Positions 43,227 to 52,987 of a stretch of DNA of 64,000 nt are shown here, piece after piece (within the stretch, counting starts at the first letter, position 1; each line of letters opens with the position of its first letter). A model generated the notes under the pieces. The model saw only the letters and a program-made list of their open reading frames with translations. It did no database searches and was not told the origin of the DNA. The stretch lies in the NCBI RefSeq assembly GCF_030811685.1, contig NZ_JAUSRF010000011.1:124001-188000 (forward strand), in the 5' to 3' direction. This DNA is from Neorhizobium huautlense. Lineage in GTDB: Bacteria > Pseudomonadota > Alphaproteobacteria > Rhizobiales > Rhizobiaceae. The translations under genes and the position numbers were made by a program.

Positions 43227-45155
43227 ATGCAAGGATTTAGTCGCCGCGCGTTTCTGGCTGCGAGTACTGCCGCTGTTATTCTGCCTGCAATGTCCGCGCT
43301 CGCGCAGGTAGCTCCTGCAAGGGAGCCGACCATGCTGGATGCCTTGGTCAAGGCAGGGAACCTTCCCGCAGTCGCAGATCGCCTGCCGATCAACCCACTC
43401 GTCGTAACGCCTCTTGATCGCGTCGGCACCCATGGGGGTGACTGGAACAGCGCGATTGTCGGTGGTGGATCCCTATCAATGCTGTTTCGCTACCAGGCCT
43501 ACGAGCCTCTTGTTCGTTATGCACCGGATTGGTCAGGTGTGGTGCCGAACGTCGCAGAGCATTTCGAAAGCAATGCCGATGCGACCGAATTCACTTTCAG
43601 GCTTCGCAAGGGCATGAAGTGGTCGGATGGAGAGCCTTTCACCACCGAGGACATCCTGTTCTGGTACGAGGATATCTTCGATTATGATGGCCTGAACGAC
43701 GTTGGCCAAAACCATCTGCGGGCCGGCGGCAAAAAGGCGCGGTTCGAGGCTGTCGACGACGTCACGTTCAAGGTGATATTCGCCGCTCCCAACGGACTTT
43801 TCCCACTTCGACTGGCTTGGGCGAACGACGACCAGACGACGCGCGCACCCAAGCATTATCTCAAGCAGTTCCACATAAAATATAATCCAGACGCCGAACA
43901 GCAGGCCAAGGCCAAGGGGGCATCAGGCTGGATCCAGCTGTTCCAGCGTGAAGCGGGTCTCGTGGTCGACAACGAGTTCTTCCAGAACTCGCAGCGCCCG
44001 GTCATCCATGCCTGGAAAATGGCAATCGCGCCGGGGCAGAGCACCGACCGCGCGGTCGCCGAACGCAACCCCTATTATTGGAAGGTCGATACCGAGGGCA
44101 ACCAATTGCCTTACCTCGATCGCATCGTTTACCAAATGGTGGCCGACGCACAGGTCCTGCTGTTGAAGGCCATGCAGGGCGAGATCGACCTGATGGACCA
44201 GTACATAGCCACCCCAGCCAACCGCGCAGTGCTTTACGATTCTCAAGAGCAGGGCAAGTTCGGCCTTTATACGCTGACCTCGACCGAGACCAACGAGATG
44301 GTCTTCCAGCTCAACCTCAACCATCCTAATGAGGCCAAGCGAAAACTCTACAACAACAAGGATTTCAGAGCGGCATTGTCGATGGCGCTGGACCGTCAGG
44401 CGATCATCGACACTGTGTTCATCGGCCAGGGGACGATCTCTCAGCCCGCCGTTCGAGCGGATGACCCGCTCTATAACGAACGCCTGGCCACACAGTTCAC
44501 CCAGTACGATCCCGATGCTGCAAATGCTCTGCTGGACAAGATCCTTCCGAACAAGGACGGTGAGGGTTTCCGACAGGATGAAAGCGGCAAACGGGTCACG
44601 ATCATCTTCGAGATCGATCAGGCGCGCGCGACCTTCCTCGATATCTTTCAGCTTGCACTGCCGATGTTCCAAGCGGTCGGCGTCGATGTGCAGATGCGCG
44701 GTATGGACCGGTCACTCTGGGAGGTGCGGGTTCGTCAAGGCATTGAGTTCGATGGCACGGCGCATCGCTTCGGTGGCAATGGCGGCATAGCAGCTATCCT
44801 CGACCCACGCTATTTTATCCCCAACACAACCGAAGCCCTCTACGCCAAGGGGTGGCAGTTATGGTACCGCGATCCCGCATCCAAGGGAGCGGTCGAACCA
44901 CCCCAGCCGGTCAAGGACGCGCTTGCACGATATGACCGCGTGCTCGGCTCGCCGGATCCCGAGGTGCAACGTAAGTTGATGGCGGAAATTCTCGAGATCG
45001 CCGCCGACCAATTCTATGTCTTCGGCGTCTGCCTGCCGAGCGACAGTTACGGCGTGGTGCGAAACGACATGCAGAACGTCCCCAAGACGATGCCGAACTC
45101 CTGGGGTTATCCGACGCCGGGACCTGCGAACCCCGAGACCTTCTTCAAGGCCTGA
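43227..45155 (+). CDS. Family-5 ABC transporter substrate-binding protein with Tat signal
   Basis: A 642-residue periplasmic binding protein of the oligopeptide/glycoside family 5. The N-terminus FSRRAFLAASTAAVILPA is a twin-arginine signal ending ALAQ, suggesting export in folded form. Core motifs are FTFRLRKGMKWSDGEPFTTE and DFRAALSMALDRQAIID. At 640 residues it belongs to the long subgroup that includes alpha-galactoside binder AgpA of Ensifer, so sugars or glycosides are as likely as peptides. GGAGGAGG precedes ATG 43227. A hairpin 12 bases after the stop may hold its message level above that of the following genes. Confidence 0.92.
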   Translation: MQGFSRRAFLAASTAAVILPAMSALAQVAPAREPTMLDALVKAGNLPAVADRLPINPLVVTPLDRVGTHGGDWNSAIVGGGSLSMLFRYQAYEPLVRYAPDWSGVVPNVAEHFESNADATEFTFRLRKGMKWSDGEPFTTEDILFWYEDIFDYDGLNDVGQNHLRAGGKKARFEAVDDVTFKVIFAAPNGLFPLRLAWANDDQTTRAPKHYLKQFHIKYNPDAEQQAKAKGASGWIQLFQREAGLVVDNEFFQNSQRPVIHAWKMAIAPGQSTDRAVAERNPYYWKVDTEGNQLPYLDRIVYQMVADAQVLLLKAMQGEIDLMDQYIATPANRAVLYDSQEQGKFGLYTLTSTETNEMVFQLNLNHPNEAKRKLYNNKDFRAALSMALDRQAIIDTVFIGQGTISQPAVRADDPLYNERLATQFTQYDPDAANALLDKILPNKDGEGFRQDESGKRVTIIFEIDQARATFLDIFQLALPMFQAVGVDVQMRGMDRSLWEVRVRQGIEFDGTAHRFGGNGGIAAILDPRYFIPNTTEALYAKGWQLWYRDPASKGAVEPPQPVKDALARYDRVLGSPDPEVQRKLMAEILEIAADQFYVFGVCLPSDSYGVVRNDMQNVPKTMPNSWGYPTPGPANPETFFKA

Positions 45156-45167
45156 TCACACCGTCTC

Positions 45168-45193
45168 GTCCCTGTCCTGAAAAGGTCCGGGAC
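45168..45193 (+). promoter_or_regulatory. Intercistronic hairpin after the binding-protein gene
   Basis: GTCCC (45168-45172) pairs with GGGAC (45189-45193), with further inner pairs CCT/AGG around a GAAA loop. No T-run follows, so it is more likely a stability or partial-termination element than a full terminator. Confidence 0.45.
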
Positions 45194-45258
45194 GCGTACT
45201 TCAACCTGTTGCACGTGCCCCACAGCGCGAAGGCACCCTATTGCCATGGAAAGCCCAT

Positions 45259-47373
45259 ATGCTGCATCGACCAAGCGAAGCCGTTGTTTCCACCGATCGT
45301 TCTCCTGAATGGTACAAGTCCGCCACCCGCTGGACACAGCTGACATTCGCGGAAGATGATCCCGACAAATACGATCCGGAATTCTGGATCGACGTGTTTC
45401 GGCGCACCAAGTCGAACGCAGTGTGCCTCTCGGCCGGCGGCTACATTGCCTACTATCCCAGCGAAATCCCGCTGCATTACGTGTCGAAATTCATCGGCGG
45501 CACAGACCCATTCGGCACCATCGTCGAGGGAGCTCGCAAGCTTGGCATGCATGTCATGGCGCGTGTCGACCCGCATGCCATACACGCGGACGCGGCGGCG
45601 GCCCATCCGGAGTGGGTAGCGATCAACCGGGACGGGACGCAACGCGAACACTGGGCCTTCCCCGGCATCTACGTGACCGACGCGCTGGGAAGCTACAACC
45701 GCGACTTTACCACCGAGGTCATCCGGGAGATCGTCACCAAATACGATATCGATGCGGTGTTCGCCAACCGCTGGCAGGGGCACGGCGTTTCATACAGCGA
45801 AGATAACCAAAGACGGTTTAAAAGCGAAACCGGGTTTGACCTTCCGGCGAAAGCGGACGCCAGCGATCCCGCATGGCAGGCATGGGCCGCATGGCGCCGG
45901 CGGATACTCACGGACCTCGTGGTGTACTGGGACGAGACGGTGAAGGCCATCCGCCCCCACGCGAGCTTCATCCCCAACATGAGCGGTTCATCGCTCATGG
46001 AGTTCGACCTGTCACTCATCCAGAAGCATTGCCCGATCCTGTTCGTTGACCACCAAGCGCGCCAAGGCGTCGAGGTCGGCTGGTCTGCCGGCCGCAACGG
46101 CAAGCGCATCCGCGGGACGTTCCGCGACCGTCCGGTCGGGCTGATCACCTCCATCGGGCCGGAGGAAGAATATCGCTGGAAGGACAGCGTCCAGAGCGGC
46201 GAAGAGATCAAACTGTGGATCCATGATGGCGTGGCGCAGGGACTGTTTCCCTGGTTCACAAAATTCAACGCCTGCGTTCCGGATGATCGCTGGGTGCGGC
46301 CGGTCGTCGAGGCATTTAACCTGCACGCGGACATCGAGCCGCAAATCGAGGGAATGCAGGCGACAGCCGAGATCGCCATCATCGATCCGTCGACGACGCT
46401 CAGGCACTGGGCACCAGAAGAGCGGCACATCGCCGAACACAACGATCTCGGTTTCTATCACGCTCTTGTCGAGGCGCGCATTCCGTTCGAGTTTCTCTCC
46501 GACCAAGTGATGACCCCGGAAGCACTCGACCGCTTCAAGCTGATCGTACTGGCCAACGCTACCTATCTGTCGGACGAACAGTGCTTGGCGATTGAGCAAT
46601 ATGTCCAGCGCGGCGGTTCAGTCGTCGCGGCAAGCGAGACCTCGCTCTACGACGAAGTTGGCACTCAACGGGATGATTTCGGCCTATCGCGGGTATTCGG
46701 CGCATCTCTGACATCGGCTCCACGCGGTCCGGTCAAGAACACCTATGTGGCACTGTCCGGCTCGCACCCCTTGATCGAGGGCTATGAAGGCGCTTCCCGT
46801 ATCATCGGCGGAACGCGTCTGATCGCGGTCGATGCAGATGCGACGGCCGACACCCCGTTCCTTTACGTGCCTGACTTTCCCGATCTGCCGATGGAGGAGG
46901 TCTACCCCCGTGAGGCGCCGACCGGAGCCGCCGTCATTGCACGCGACACCGGCCACGGAGGACGTGTCGTCTACATCCCGTGGAATATCGGCGAGGTCTT
47001 CTGGAAGGTACTTGCTCCCGATCACGGCCGATTGATCGCCAATGCGGTAAACTGGGCGATCGGCAAGGATCATCGCGTCCGGGTCGAGGGCAAAGGGATC
47101 ATCGATATCGCCGTTTACGAGAGTGAGGACGCTATGGCGATCTTCCTGGTCAACCTCACCAACCCGATGATGATGAAGGGTCCGTTGAGGGAGGTCTATC
47201 CGATCGGTCAGCAAAGCCTGTCGATCGAACTGCCGAAGGGACGCAAGCCGGGGGCAATAAAGCTGCTCGTAGGCAACGAAGCGGTTTCAAGCCGTGTCGT
47301 AGGAGACCGTGTCGAAATCCTGGTGCCCTCCATTGAGGCTCTGGAGACGGTTCATCTCACCTGGCAGTCGTGA
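45259..47373 (+). CDS. Glycosidase-like protein: TIM barrel plus beta-galactosidase trimerisation-like domain
   Basis: About 704 residues, no signal peptide. Residues 1-330 resemble the hypothetical glycosyl hydrolase 6 (GHL6) type of TIM barrel: SNAVCLSAGGYIAYYPSEIP, ARKLGMHVMARVDPHA, HPEWVAINRDG and YDIDAVFANRWQGHG, with HASFIPNMSG later. Residues of about 380-600 look like the GATase-like trimerisation domain of GH42 beta-galactosidases (FKLIVLANATYLSDEQC, IEQYVQRGGSVVAAS), ending with a small beta domain. The catalytic residues cannot be fixed by eye. It is placed between the binding protein and the permeases, so it probably acts on the imported compound. ATG 45259 follows GGAAAG; a TTG at 45241 is possible. 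Confidence 0.75.
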   Translation: MLHRPSEAVVSTDRSPEWYKSATRWTQLTFAEDDPDKYDPEFWIDVFRRTKSNAVCLSAGGYIAYYPSEIPLHYVSKFIGGTDPFGTIVEGARKLGMHVMARVDPHAIHADAAAAHPEWVAINRDGTQREHWAFPGIYVTDALGSYNRDFTTEVIREIVTKYDIDAVFANRWQGHGVSYSEDNQRRFKSETGFDLPAKADASDPAWQAWAAWRRRILTDLVVYWDETVKAIRPHASFIPNMSGSSLMEFDLSLIQKHCPILFVDHQARQGVEVGWSAGRNGKRIRGTFRDRPVGLITSIGPEEEYRWKDSVQSGEEIKLWIHDGVAQGLFPWFTKFNACVPDDRWVRPVVEAFNLHADIEPQIEGMQATAEIAIIDPSTTLRHWAPEERHIAEHNDLGFYHALVEARIPFEFLSDQVMTPEALDRFKLIVLANATYLSDEQCLAIEQYVQRGGSVVAASETSLYDEVGTQRDDFGLSRVFGASLTSAPRGPVKNTYVALSGSHPLIEGYEGASRIIGGTRLIAVDADATADTPFLYVPDFPDLPMEEVYPREAPTGAAVIARDTGHGGRVVYIPWNIGEVFWKVLAPDHGRLIANAVNWAIGKDHRVRVEGKGIIDIAVYESEDAMAIFLVNLTNPMMMKGPLREVYPIGQQSLSIELPKGRKPGAIKLLVGNEAVSSRVVGDRVEILVPSIEALETVHLTWQS

Positions 47374-47400
47374 GCCAAGCAATAGCAGCGGGAGGAGACC

Positions 47401-48387
47401 ATGCTTGCTTATGTGGCGAAGCGCGTTCTGTACATGATACCGACATTGTTCGGCATGTCGCTGATCGCCTTCATGATCATTCAGTTGCCGCCCGGCGACT
47501 ATCTGACGTCGCTTCTGTCTACCATGGCTGATGGGGGACAGAATTTGGACGAGGCCACGATCGCGCGGTTGCGCGCCCAATACGGCCTCGACCAGCCGGT
47601 CTACGTTCAGTACTTTGTCTGGATCGGCGGAATACTGACCCGTGGCGATTTCGGCTACTCATTCGAATGGAACCAGCCGGTCTCCACGCTGATCTGGGAC
47701 CGGATGGGATCAACTTTGCTGATCTCGCTGGCAAGCCTTTTAATGGTATGGGCGATCTCGCTCCCAATCGGCATTTATTCGGCGGTGAGGCGGCATTCGT
47801 TCGGCGACCACGCCTTCACGTTGCTGGGATTCATCGGGCTTGCCGTGCCGAACTTCATCATGGCGCTTACCTTGATGTATGCCAGCTATCGGTTCTTAGG
47901 GCAAAGCGTCGGCGGCATCTTCTCTCCCGCCTTCGTTGATGCTCCCTGGAGCCTTGCCAAGCTCACGGATATGCTGAGCCACATGTGGATCCCGGTGATC
48001 GTCATCGCGATGTCGGGCACCGCCGCCATGATCCGGATTCTAAGGGCAAACCTCTCCGATGAACTGAGCAAGCCCTATGTGATCACGGCTCGCGCCAAGG
48101 GACTGCCCGAGCACAAGGTTATCCTGAAATATCCCGTGCGCATCGCGCTCAACCCGTTTGTCAGCTCTATTGGCTGGGTGCTGCCGGACCTCGTCTCCGG
48201 TGTCACCATCACAGCGATCGTTCTGAACTTGCCGACCGCCGGTCCTTTGCTCCTGCGTGCGCTGGTTGGCCAGGACATGTATCTGGCGGGCAGCTTCATT
48301 CTCCTGATGGGTGTGCTGACGTTGGTCGGGATGCTGATCTCCGACATTCTTCTGGCGGTGCTTGATCCGCGAATTCGGTTCAACTGA
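47401..48387 (+). CDS. ABC transporter permease (DppB/OppB type)
   Basis: A 328-residue inner-membrane permease with six segments. MLAYVAKRVLYMIPTLFGMS is the classic start, QYGLDQPVYVQYFVWIGG precedes the second segment, and the EAA loop is TARAKGLPEHKVILKYPVR. GGAGGAGACC precedes ATG 47401. Pairs with the next gene, nine bases on, to form the channel for the family-5 importer. Confidence 0.93.
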   Translation: MLAYVAKRVLYMIPTLFGMSLIAFMIIQLPPGDYLTSLLSTMADGGQNLDEATIARLRAQYGLDQPVYVQYFVWIGGILTRGDFGYSFEWNQPVSTLIWDRMGSTLLISLASLLMVWAISLPIGIYSAVRRHSFGDHAFTLLGFIGLAVPNFIMALTLMYASYRFLGQSVGGIFSPAFVDAPWSLAKLTDMLSHMWIPVIVIAMSGTAAMIRILRANLSDELSKPYVITARAKGLPEHKVILKYPVRIALNPFVSSIGWVLPDLVSGVTITAIVLNLPTAGPLLLRALVGQDMYLAGSFILLMGVLTLVGMLISDILLAVLDPRIRFN

Positions 48388-48396
48388 GGGGGCGCC

Positions 48397-49572
48397 ATGT
48401 TGATCGACAGAAATTCTATCGCCGTACTCGAGACTGGTCCCGCCGTCAGCCCGCTGAAGTCGGGAGGGAAGGTCAAACCTCTGGAAGCTGCCGGACAGTG
48501 GACCCTCATCCGCCAGCGCTTCTTCCGCCACAAGGTCGCGGCCGTCGCCGGCGGCATCATTGTTGTGCTCTACCTGATCGGCGCCTTCGCCGAGTTCCTG
48601 GCGCCCGGCCTGCCCAACACGTCCCGGCCCCAGTTCACCTTTGCACCACCCCAGAGGATCGCACTGTTTGCGCCGAATGCTGATGGCGAGACCAGGTTCC
48701 TGCCACATGTCAAGGGCTACAAGATCGAGATCGAGCCCGAGGCGCTACGCCGCAGCTTCGTTGTCGACGAGACGAAGGTCATACCGATCGGCTTCTTCGT
48801 CAAAGGTGCGCCTTACAAACTCTGGGGCGTCATCCCAATGGAGACTCATCTGGTCGGTCCACTGGATGCGCGCGAACCAATGTATCTGCTTGGTTCCGAC
48901 CGCCTCGGTCGAGACCTGATGAGCCGTCTGATCTACGGAACAAGGGTCTCCATGTCGATCGGGCTCGTGGGCGTGGCGATTTCGCTGTCGCTTGGCGTGA
49001 TCATGGGAGCGGTTTCCGGTTACTATGGCGGTTGGGTCGATACACTCATTCAAAGGATCATCGAGATCGTCAGCGCCATGCCGACCATTCCGCTCTGGCT
49101 CGGGCTGGCGGCCGCGATCCCGCTTAGCTGGTCGCCGCTTTCTGTCTACTTCATGGTGACGCTGATCGTATCGCTTCTGAGTTGGACGGGACTGGCACGA
49201 GAGGTCCGGGGGCGGTTTTTCGCGCTGCGCGGCGATGACTTCGTCACTGCTGCGAGACTGGATGGGGCCGGCGAGCGCCGGATCATCTTCCGCCACATCC
49301 TCCCATCCCTGACCAGCCATATTCTCGCAGTCGTGACGCTTGCCATCCCGACGATGATCGTCGCGGAAACCTCGCTGTCATTCCTCGGCGTCGGCCTGAA
49401 GCCGCCGGTCGTCAGCTGGGGTGTGTTGCTTCAAGATGCCCAGAACGTGCGCACGGTCGCGACTGCTCCGTGGTTGCTCATCTGGCCCAGCCTCGCGGTC
49501 GTGCTCGCGGTGCTGTCCTTCAATTTCTTCGGCGACGGTCTGCGTGATGCAGCCGATCCCTACGACACCTGA
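48397..49572 (+). CDS. ABC transporter permease (DppC/OppC type) with large periplasmic insert
   Basis: A 391-residue permease. The N-terminal arm and first membrane segment (VAAVAGGIIVVLYLIGAFAE) are followed by about 110 periplasmic residues with TSRPQFTFAPPQRIALFAPN, then YLLGSDRLGRDLMSRLIYGT and five more segments. The EAA loop reads TAARLDGAGERRIIFRHILP. The long insert is typical for the glycoside/opine-like subgroup and absent in standard DppC (about 300 residues). Spaced 11 bases from the ATPase gene. Confidence 0.92.
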   Translation: MLIDRNSIAVLETGPAVSPLKSGGKVKPLEAAGQWTLIRQRFFRHKVAAVAGGIIVVLYLIGAFAEFLAPGLPNTSRPQFTFAPPQRIALFAPNADGETRFLPHVKGYKIEIEPEALRRSFVVDETKVIPIGFFVKGAPYKLWGVIPMETHLVGPLDAREPMYLLGSDRLGRDLMSRLIYGTRVSMSIGLVGVAISLSLGVIMGAVSGYYGGWVDTLIQRIIEIVSAMPTIPLWLGLAAAIPLSWSPLSVYFMVTLIVSLLSWTGLAREVRGRFFALRGDDFVTAARLDGAGERRIIFRHILPSLTSHILAVVTLAIPTMIVAETSLSFLGVGLKPPVVSWGVLLQDAQNVRTVATAPWLLIWPSLAVVLAVLSFNFFGDGLRDAADPYDT

Positions 49573-49583
49573 GAGGAATTTCG

Positions 49584-51296
49584 ATGATGAAGCCCGACGC
49601 GCTGCTCTCGGTCCGCAATCTGTCGATCGATTTCCACCTTCGGACGCATGTGCTCCACGCGGTGCGCGACGTTTCCTTCGACTTGAAGCGCGGAAAGACG
49701 ATGGCGCTTGTCGGCGAAAGCGGTTCGGGAAAATCGGTGACGGCCCGCGCCTTGATGCGGATCATCGATAAGCCCGGCCGCATGACCGGCGGCCAGATCC
49801 TACTCGACGGTCCAGACGGATCTGTAGATATCGCCGAGTTCAAGGAGCGGAGCCGGGAGGTGCTTGCCATTCGCGGTGGGCGGATCGGGTTGATATTTCA
49901 GGAGCCAATGAGCTCATTGTCACCGGTCCATACGATCGGTTCGCAGATCGTCGAGGCGGTTCGTTTACATAGGCGGGTCTCGAAGAAAGAGGCGCGCGTT
50001 CGTTGCGTCGAATTGCTGCGCCAGGTCGAAATCCCGCAGCCAGAACTGATGGCCGATCGCTACACGTTCGAGTTTTCCGGCGGCATGCGTCAGAGAGCCA
50101 TGATCGCTATGGCGCTCGCTTGTGATCCGGAAGTGCTGATCGCCGACGAGCCGACGACGGCTCTGGACGTCACCACACAGGCCGAAATCCTAGACCTCAT
50201 CAAGCGGCTTCAGGACGAGCGCGGTATGGCAATGCTGCTCATCACCCATGACATGGGGATCGTCGCCGAAGTTGCGGATGAGGTTGCCGTCATGCGCTTC
50301 GGCAAAATCGTCGAGCAGGGGCCGGTCGATGACATGTTCCACGCAAGCCGGCATCCGTATACGCGACAGCTTCTTGATGCGACGGTGAAGCTGGAAGGTG
50401 GCGCGGCAGGGCGCGCGTTGCCGGCTTCGCTTGCTCCGACCTTCACGCCGGTTCTGTCCCTCAGAAACCTCACCAAGGTCTATGGCGCCCCGTCACGCAT
50501 GTTTTCACGCGGCAGTAGTCGCGGCCTGGTCGCCGTCGATGACGCCAATCTTGATCTCTTCCCCGGCGAGAACCTCGGCATCGTTGGGGAGAGCGGCTCG
50601 GGCAAGACGACTCTTGGTCGGATGATCCTACGTATCGTCGAGCCGACATCGGGCAGTGTCACCTACCGTGCCGACGAGGCGGCCTCACCAGTCGATGTCA
50701 CGGCGCTCGGCAAGGCCGATCTGCGGCGCTATCATGAGGATGTGCGGCTGATCTTCCAGGATCCGTTCGCCTCGCTCAATCCGCGCATGACAGTCAAGCA
50801 GATTATCGGCGATCCGCTCGTAATCTCCAAGGGCATGTCGGGCAGGGCCGTGGAGGCGCGCGTCGCCGAGTTGCTGGGCAACGTGGGCCTTGATCCGCTT
50901 GCCATGGAACGTTACCCGCACGCGTTTTCAGGCGGTCAGCGTCAGCGCATTGGTATCGCCCGGGCGCTCGCGCTCAATCCCAAGGTGATCGTCGCCGACG
51001 AGGCGACCTCCGCGCTCGACGTGTCGATCCGCAGCCAGATACTCGACCTGTTGCTCGACATTCAGAAGCAGTTGCACCTCAGCTTCGTCTTCATCTCTCA
51101 CGATATCTCGGTCGTGCGGTACTTCTGCGACCGCGTGGCGGTCATGCACAGGGGAAAGATCGTTGAAGTCGGCGATGCGGAGACAATCTGCACCAACCCA
51201 TCGCAGCCCTACACGAAGCGGCTAATTTCCTCCGTCCCCAATCCGGATCCCCGCAACAAGCGCATGCTTCACCGCCTGCGCGCAGATCAAGTTTGA
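49584..51296 (+). CDS. ABC transporter double ATPase (fused DppD-DppF type)
   Basis: A 570-residue protein with two complete nucleotide-binding domains, as in GsiA. First: Walker A GESGSGKSVTARAL, signature FSGGMRQRAMIAMAL, Walker B VLIADEPTTALD. Second: GESGSGKTTLGRMI, FSGGQRQRIGIARAL, VIVADEATSALD. Each ends with the oligopeptide C-terminal extension (HPYTRQLLDATV; QPYTKRLISSVPNPDP). One gene thus supplies both ATPases. The isomerase gene begins 11 bases later. Confidence 0.94.
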   Translation: MMKPDALLSVRNLSIDFHLRTHVLHAVRDVSFDLKRGKTMALVGESGSGKSVTARALMRIIDKPGRMTGGQILLDGPDGSVDIAEFKERSREVLAIRGGRIGLIFQEPMSSLSPVHTIGSQIVEAVRLHRRVSKKEARVRCVELLRQVEIPQPELMADRYTFEFSGGMRQRAMIAMALACDPEVLIADEPTTALDVTTQAEILDLIKRLQDERGMAMLLITHDMGIVAEVADEVAVMRFGKIVEQGPVDDMFHASRHPYTRQLLDATVKLEGGAAGRALPASLAPTFTPVLSLRNLTKVYGAPSRMFSRGSSRGLVAVDDANLDLFPGENLGIVGESGSGKTTLGRMILRIVEPTSGSVTYRADEAASPVDVTALGKADLRRYHEDVRLIFQDPFASLNPRMTVKQIIGDPLVISKGMSGRAVEARVAELLGNVGLDPLAMERYPHAFSGGQRQRIGIARALALNPKVIVADEATSALDVSIRSQILDLLLDIQKQLHLSFVFISHDISVVRYFCDRVAVMHRGKIVEVGDAETICTNPSQPYTKRLISSVPNPDPRNKRMLHRLRADQV

Positions 51297-51306
51297 GCCC
51301 TCCAGC

Positions 51307-52092
51307 ATGCCTAAGTTCGCAGCCAATCTCTCCATGCTCTACACCGAGCATTCCTTCATCGACCGCTTTGCCGCCGCCGCTACGGATGGCTTTCGGGCGG
51401 TAGAATACGTCAGCCCTTATGAGGAAGCCGCTGAAGCGATCGCCGCCGAGCTGGCACGCCATGATCTGCAGCAAGCCCTGTTCAATCTGCCAGCCGGCAA
51501 CTGGGCAGTAGGCGAGCGGGGCATAGCCTGCCTGCCGGACAGGGTCGCGGAATTCCAGGCATCCGTGACCAGAGCGATCGAGTACGCGGACGCACTCGGC
51601 TGCCGCAAGGTCAACTGCCTTGCCGGCATCGTTCCCGCCGCCGTTGAGCCGGACGTGGCCGAGGCGACGTTCGTCGATAATCTGCGCTATGCTGCCGAAC
51701 AGTTGGCCGATGCCGGAATATCGCTGGTCTTCGAGCCGATCAACACCCGCGACATCCCCGGCTACTTTTTGACAACGACGGATCAGGCGGAGTGGATCAT
51801 GGATCGGGTTGGCCATTCCAACCTGCTGATCCAGTACGATTTCTATCACATGCAGATCATGCAAGGTGATCTCGTCCCCACCTTCGAGAGGCTGCGGGGC
51901 AAGATCGGCCATGTCCAGATCGCCGATAATCCTGGACGCCACGAGCCGGGGACTGGGGAGATCAACCATGACTTCATCTTCAGGCGCCTGGATGAACTCG
52001 GCTACGACGGCTGGGTGGGCTGCGAATACAAGCCGGCAGCCGGCACTAGCGCCGGTCTTGGTTGGCTCGAACTGCTCCAAAAGAGGAATTGA
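51307..52092 (+). CDS. hyi: Hydroxypyruvate isomerase
   Basis: A 261-residue TIM-barrel enzyme of the Hyi/OtnI family, which interconverts hydroxypyruvate and tartronate semialdehyde; OtnI paralogues act on 2-oxo-tetronates instead. Metal and catalytic residues are in VFEPINTRDIPGYFL, IQYDFYHMQIMQGD, HVQIADNPGRHEPGTGEIN and the final Glu in GWVGCEYKPA. Length is standard. The absence of an OtnK-type kinase or OtnC aldolase nearby, and the presence of tartronate semialdehyde reductase next door, favour the hydroxypyruvate reaction. Three bases separate it from the next gene. Confidence 0.9.
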   Translation: MPKFAANLSMLYTEHSFIDRFAAAATDGFRAVEYVSPYEEAAEAIAAELARHDLQQALFNLPAGNWAVGERGIACLPDRVAEFQASVTRAIEYADALGCRKVNCLAGIVPAAVEPDVAEATFVDNLRYAAEQLADAGISLVFEPINTRDIPGYFLTTTDQAEWIMDRVGHSNLLIQYDFYHMQIMQGDLVPTFERLRGKIGHVQIADNPGRHEPGTGEINHDFIFRRLDELGYDGWVGCEYKPAAGTSAGLGWLELLQKRN

Positions 52093-52095
52093 CCA

Positions 52096-52947
52096 TTGAA
52101 AATCGGATTTATCGGACTGGGCGTTATGGGACGCCCGATGGCGCAGCATCTGATCGAGGCAGGTCATGAGCTGTATCTGTACCGGGTGAAACCTGCATCA
52201 GCTCATCTCGTCGACGGTGGTGCGACGGCCTGCGCGTCGGCCTCACAGGTGGCGCGGTCGGCTGAGGTCATCATCCTCATGTTGCCTGACACACCCGATG
52301 TCGAGCATGTTCTGTTCGACGAGGGCGGTGTGGCGGAAGGCATCGAGCCAGGCAAGCTGATCATCGACATGAGCTCCATCTCGCCGCTGGCTACAAAGGA
52401 TTTTGCTGCGCGTATCGAGGCGTGGGGATGCGACTATGTCGACGCGCCGGTCTCGGGCGGAGAGGTCGGCGCAAAAGCCGCCTCGCTCACCATCATGGCC
52501 GGCGGAAAGCCGGAGGCGTTTGAGCGCGCAAAGCCGCTGTTTGAAAAGATGGGGAAGAACATCACGTTGATCGGCGGTGTCGGCGATGGTCAGATCGCCA
52601 AGGTCGCCAACCAGATCGTCGTCGCCCTCAACATTCAGGCCGTATCGGAAGCTATCAGGTTTTCCAGAAAGGCGGGCGCCGATCCGACCGTCGTTCGCAA
52701 AGCCCTGTTGGGCGGTTTTGCAGCGTCGCGGGTTCTTGAAATTCACGGAGAGCGGATGATCAACGAAGCCTTCGAGCCCGGCTTCCGCATGCGCTTACAT
52801 CATAAGGATCTGTCGTTGGCGCTGGAATCCGCACGCCTGCTGGAGCTTATGCTGCCCAATACCGCAATGGTGCACCAGTTGATGAACAGTGCCCTGGAAA
52901 AAGGTCTGGGTGACACGGACCACTCGGCGCTCATTAAGGCATTATGA
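52096..52947 (+). CDS. garR: 2-hydroxy-3-oxopropionate (tartronate semialdehyde) reductase
   Basis: A 283-residue beta-hydroxyacid dehydrogenase. NAD(P) motif GFIGLGVMGRPMAQHL at the N-terminus, substrate loop DAPVSGGEVGAKAASLT, and the catalytic Lys in GQIAKVANQIVVALN. It reduces tartronate semialdehyde to D-glycerate. Start is TTG 52096 with GAGG upstream; no ATG fits the conserved start. Neighbours supply its substrate (isomerase) and consume its product (kinase). Within the family, 3-hydroxyisobutyrate dehydrogenase is the main alternative, disfavoured by context. Confidence 0.9.
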   Translation: MKIGFIGLGVMGRPMAQHLIEAGHELYLYRVKPASAHLVDGGATACASASQVARSAEVIILMLPDTPDVEHVLFDEGGVAEGIEPGKLIIDMSSISPLATKDFAARIEAWGCDYVDAPVSGGEVGAKAASLTIMAGGKPEAFERAKPLFEKMGKNITLIGGVGDGQIAKVANQIVVALNIQAVSEAIRFSRKAGADPTVVRKALLGGFAASRVLEIHGERMINEAFEPGFRMRLHHKDLSLALESARLLELMLPNTAMVHQLMNSALEKGLGDTDHSALIKAL

Positions 52948-52987
52948 CGTTGCCACCGCGAAGTTCGACCGACAGGAGCAACGCACG

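Noticed and set aside
51142..52167. A 341-codon minus-strand frame
   Set aside because: It is the antisense of hydroxypyruvate isomerase and the ends of its neighbours, whose motifs and spacing are clear.
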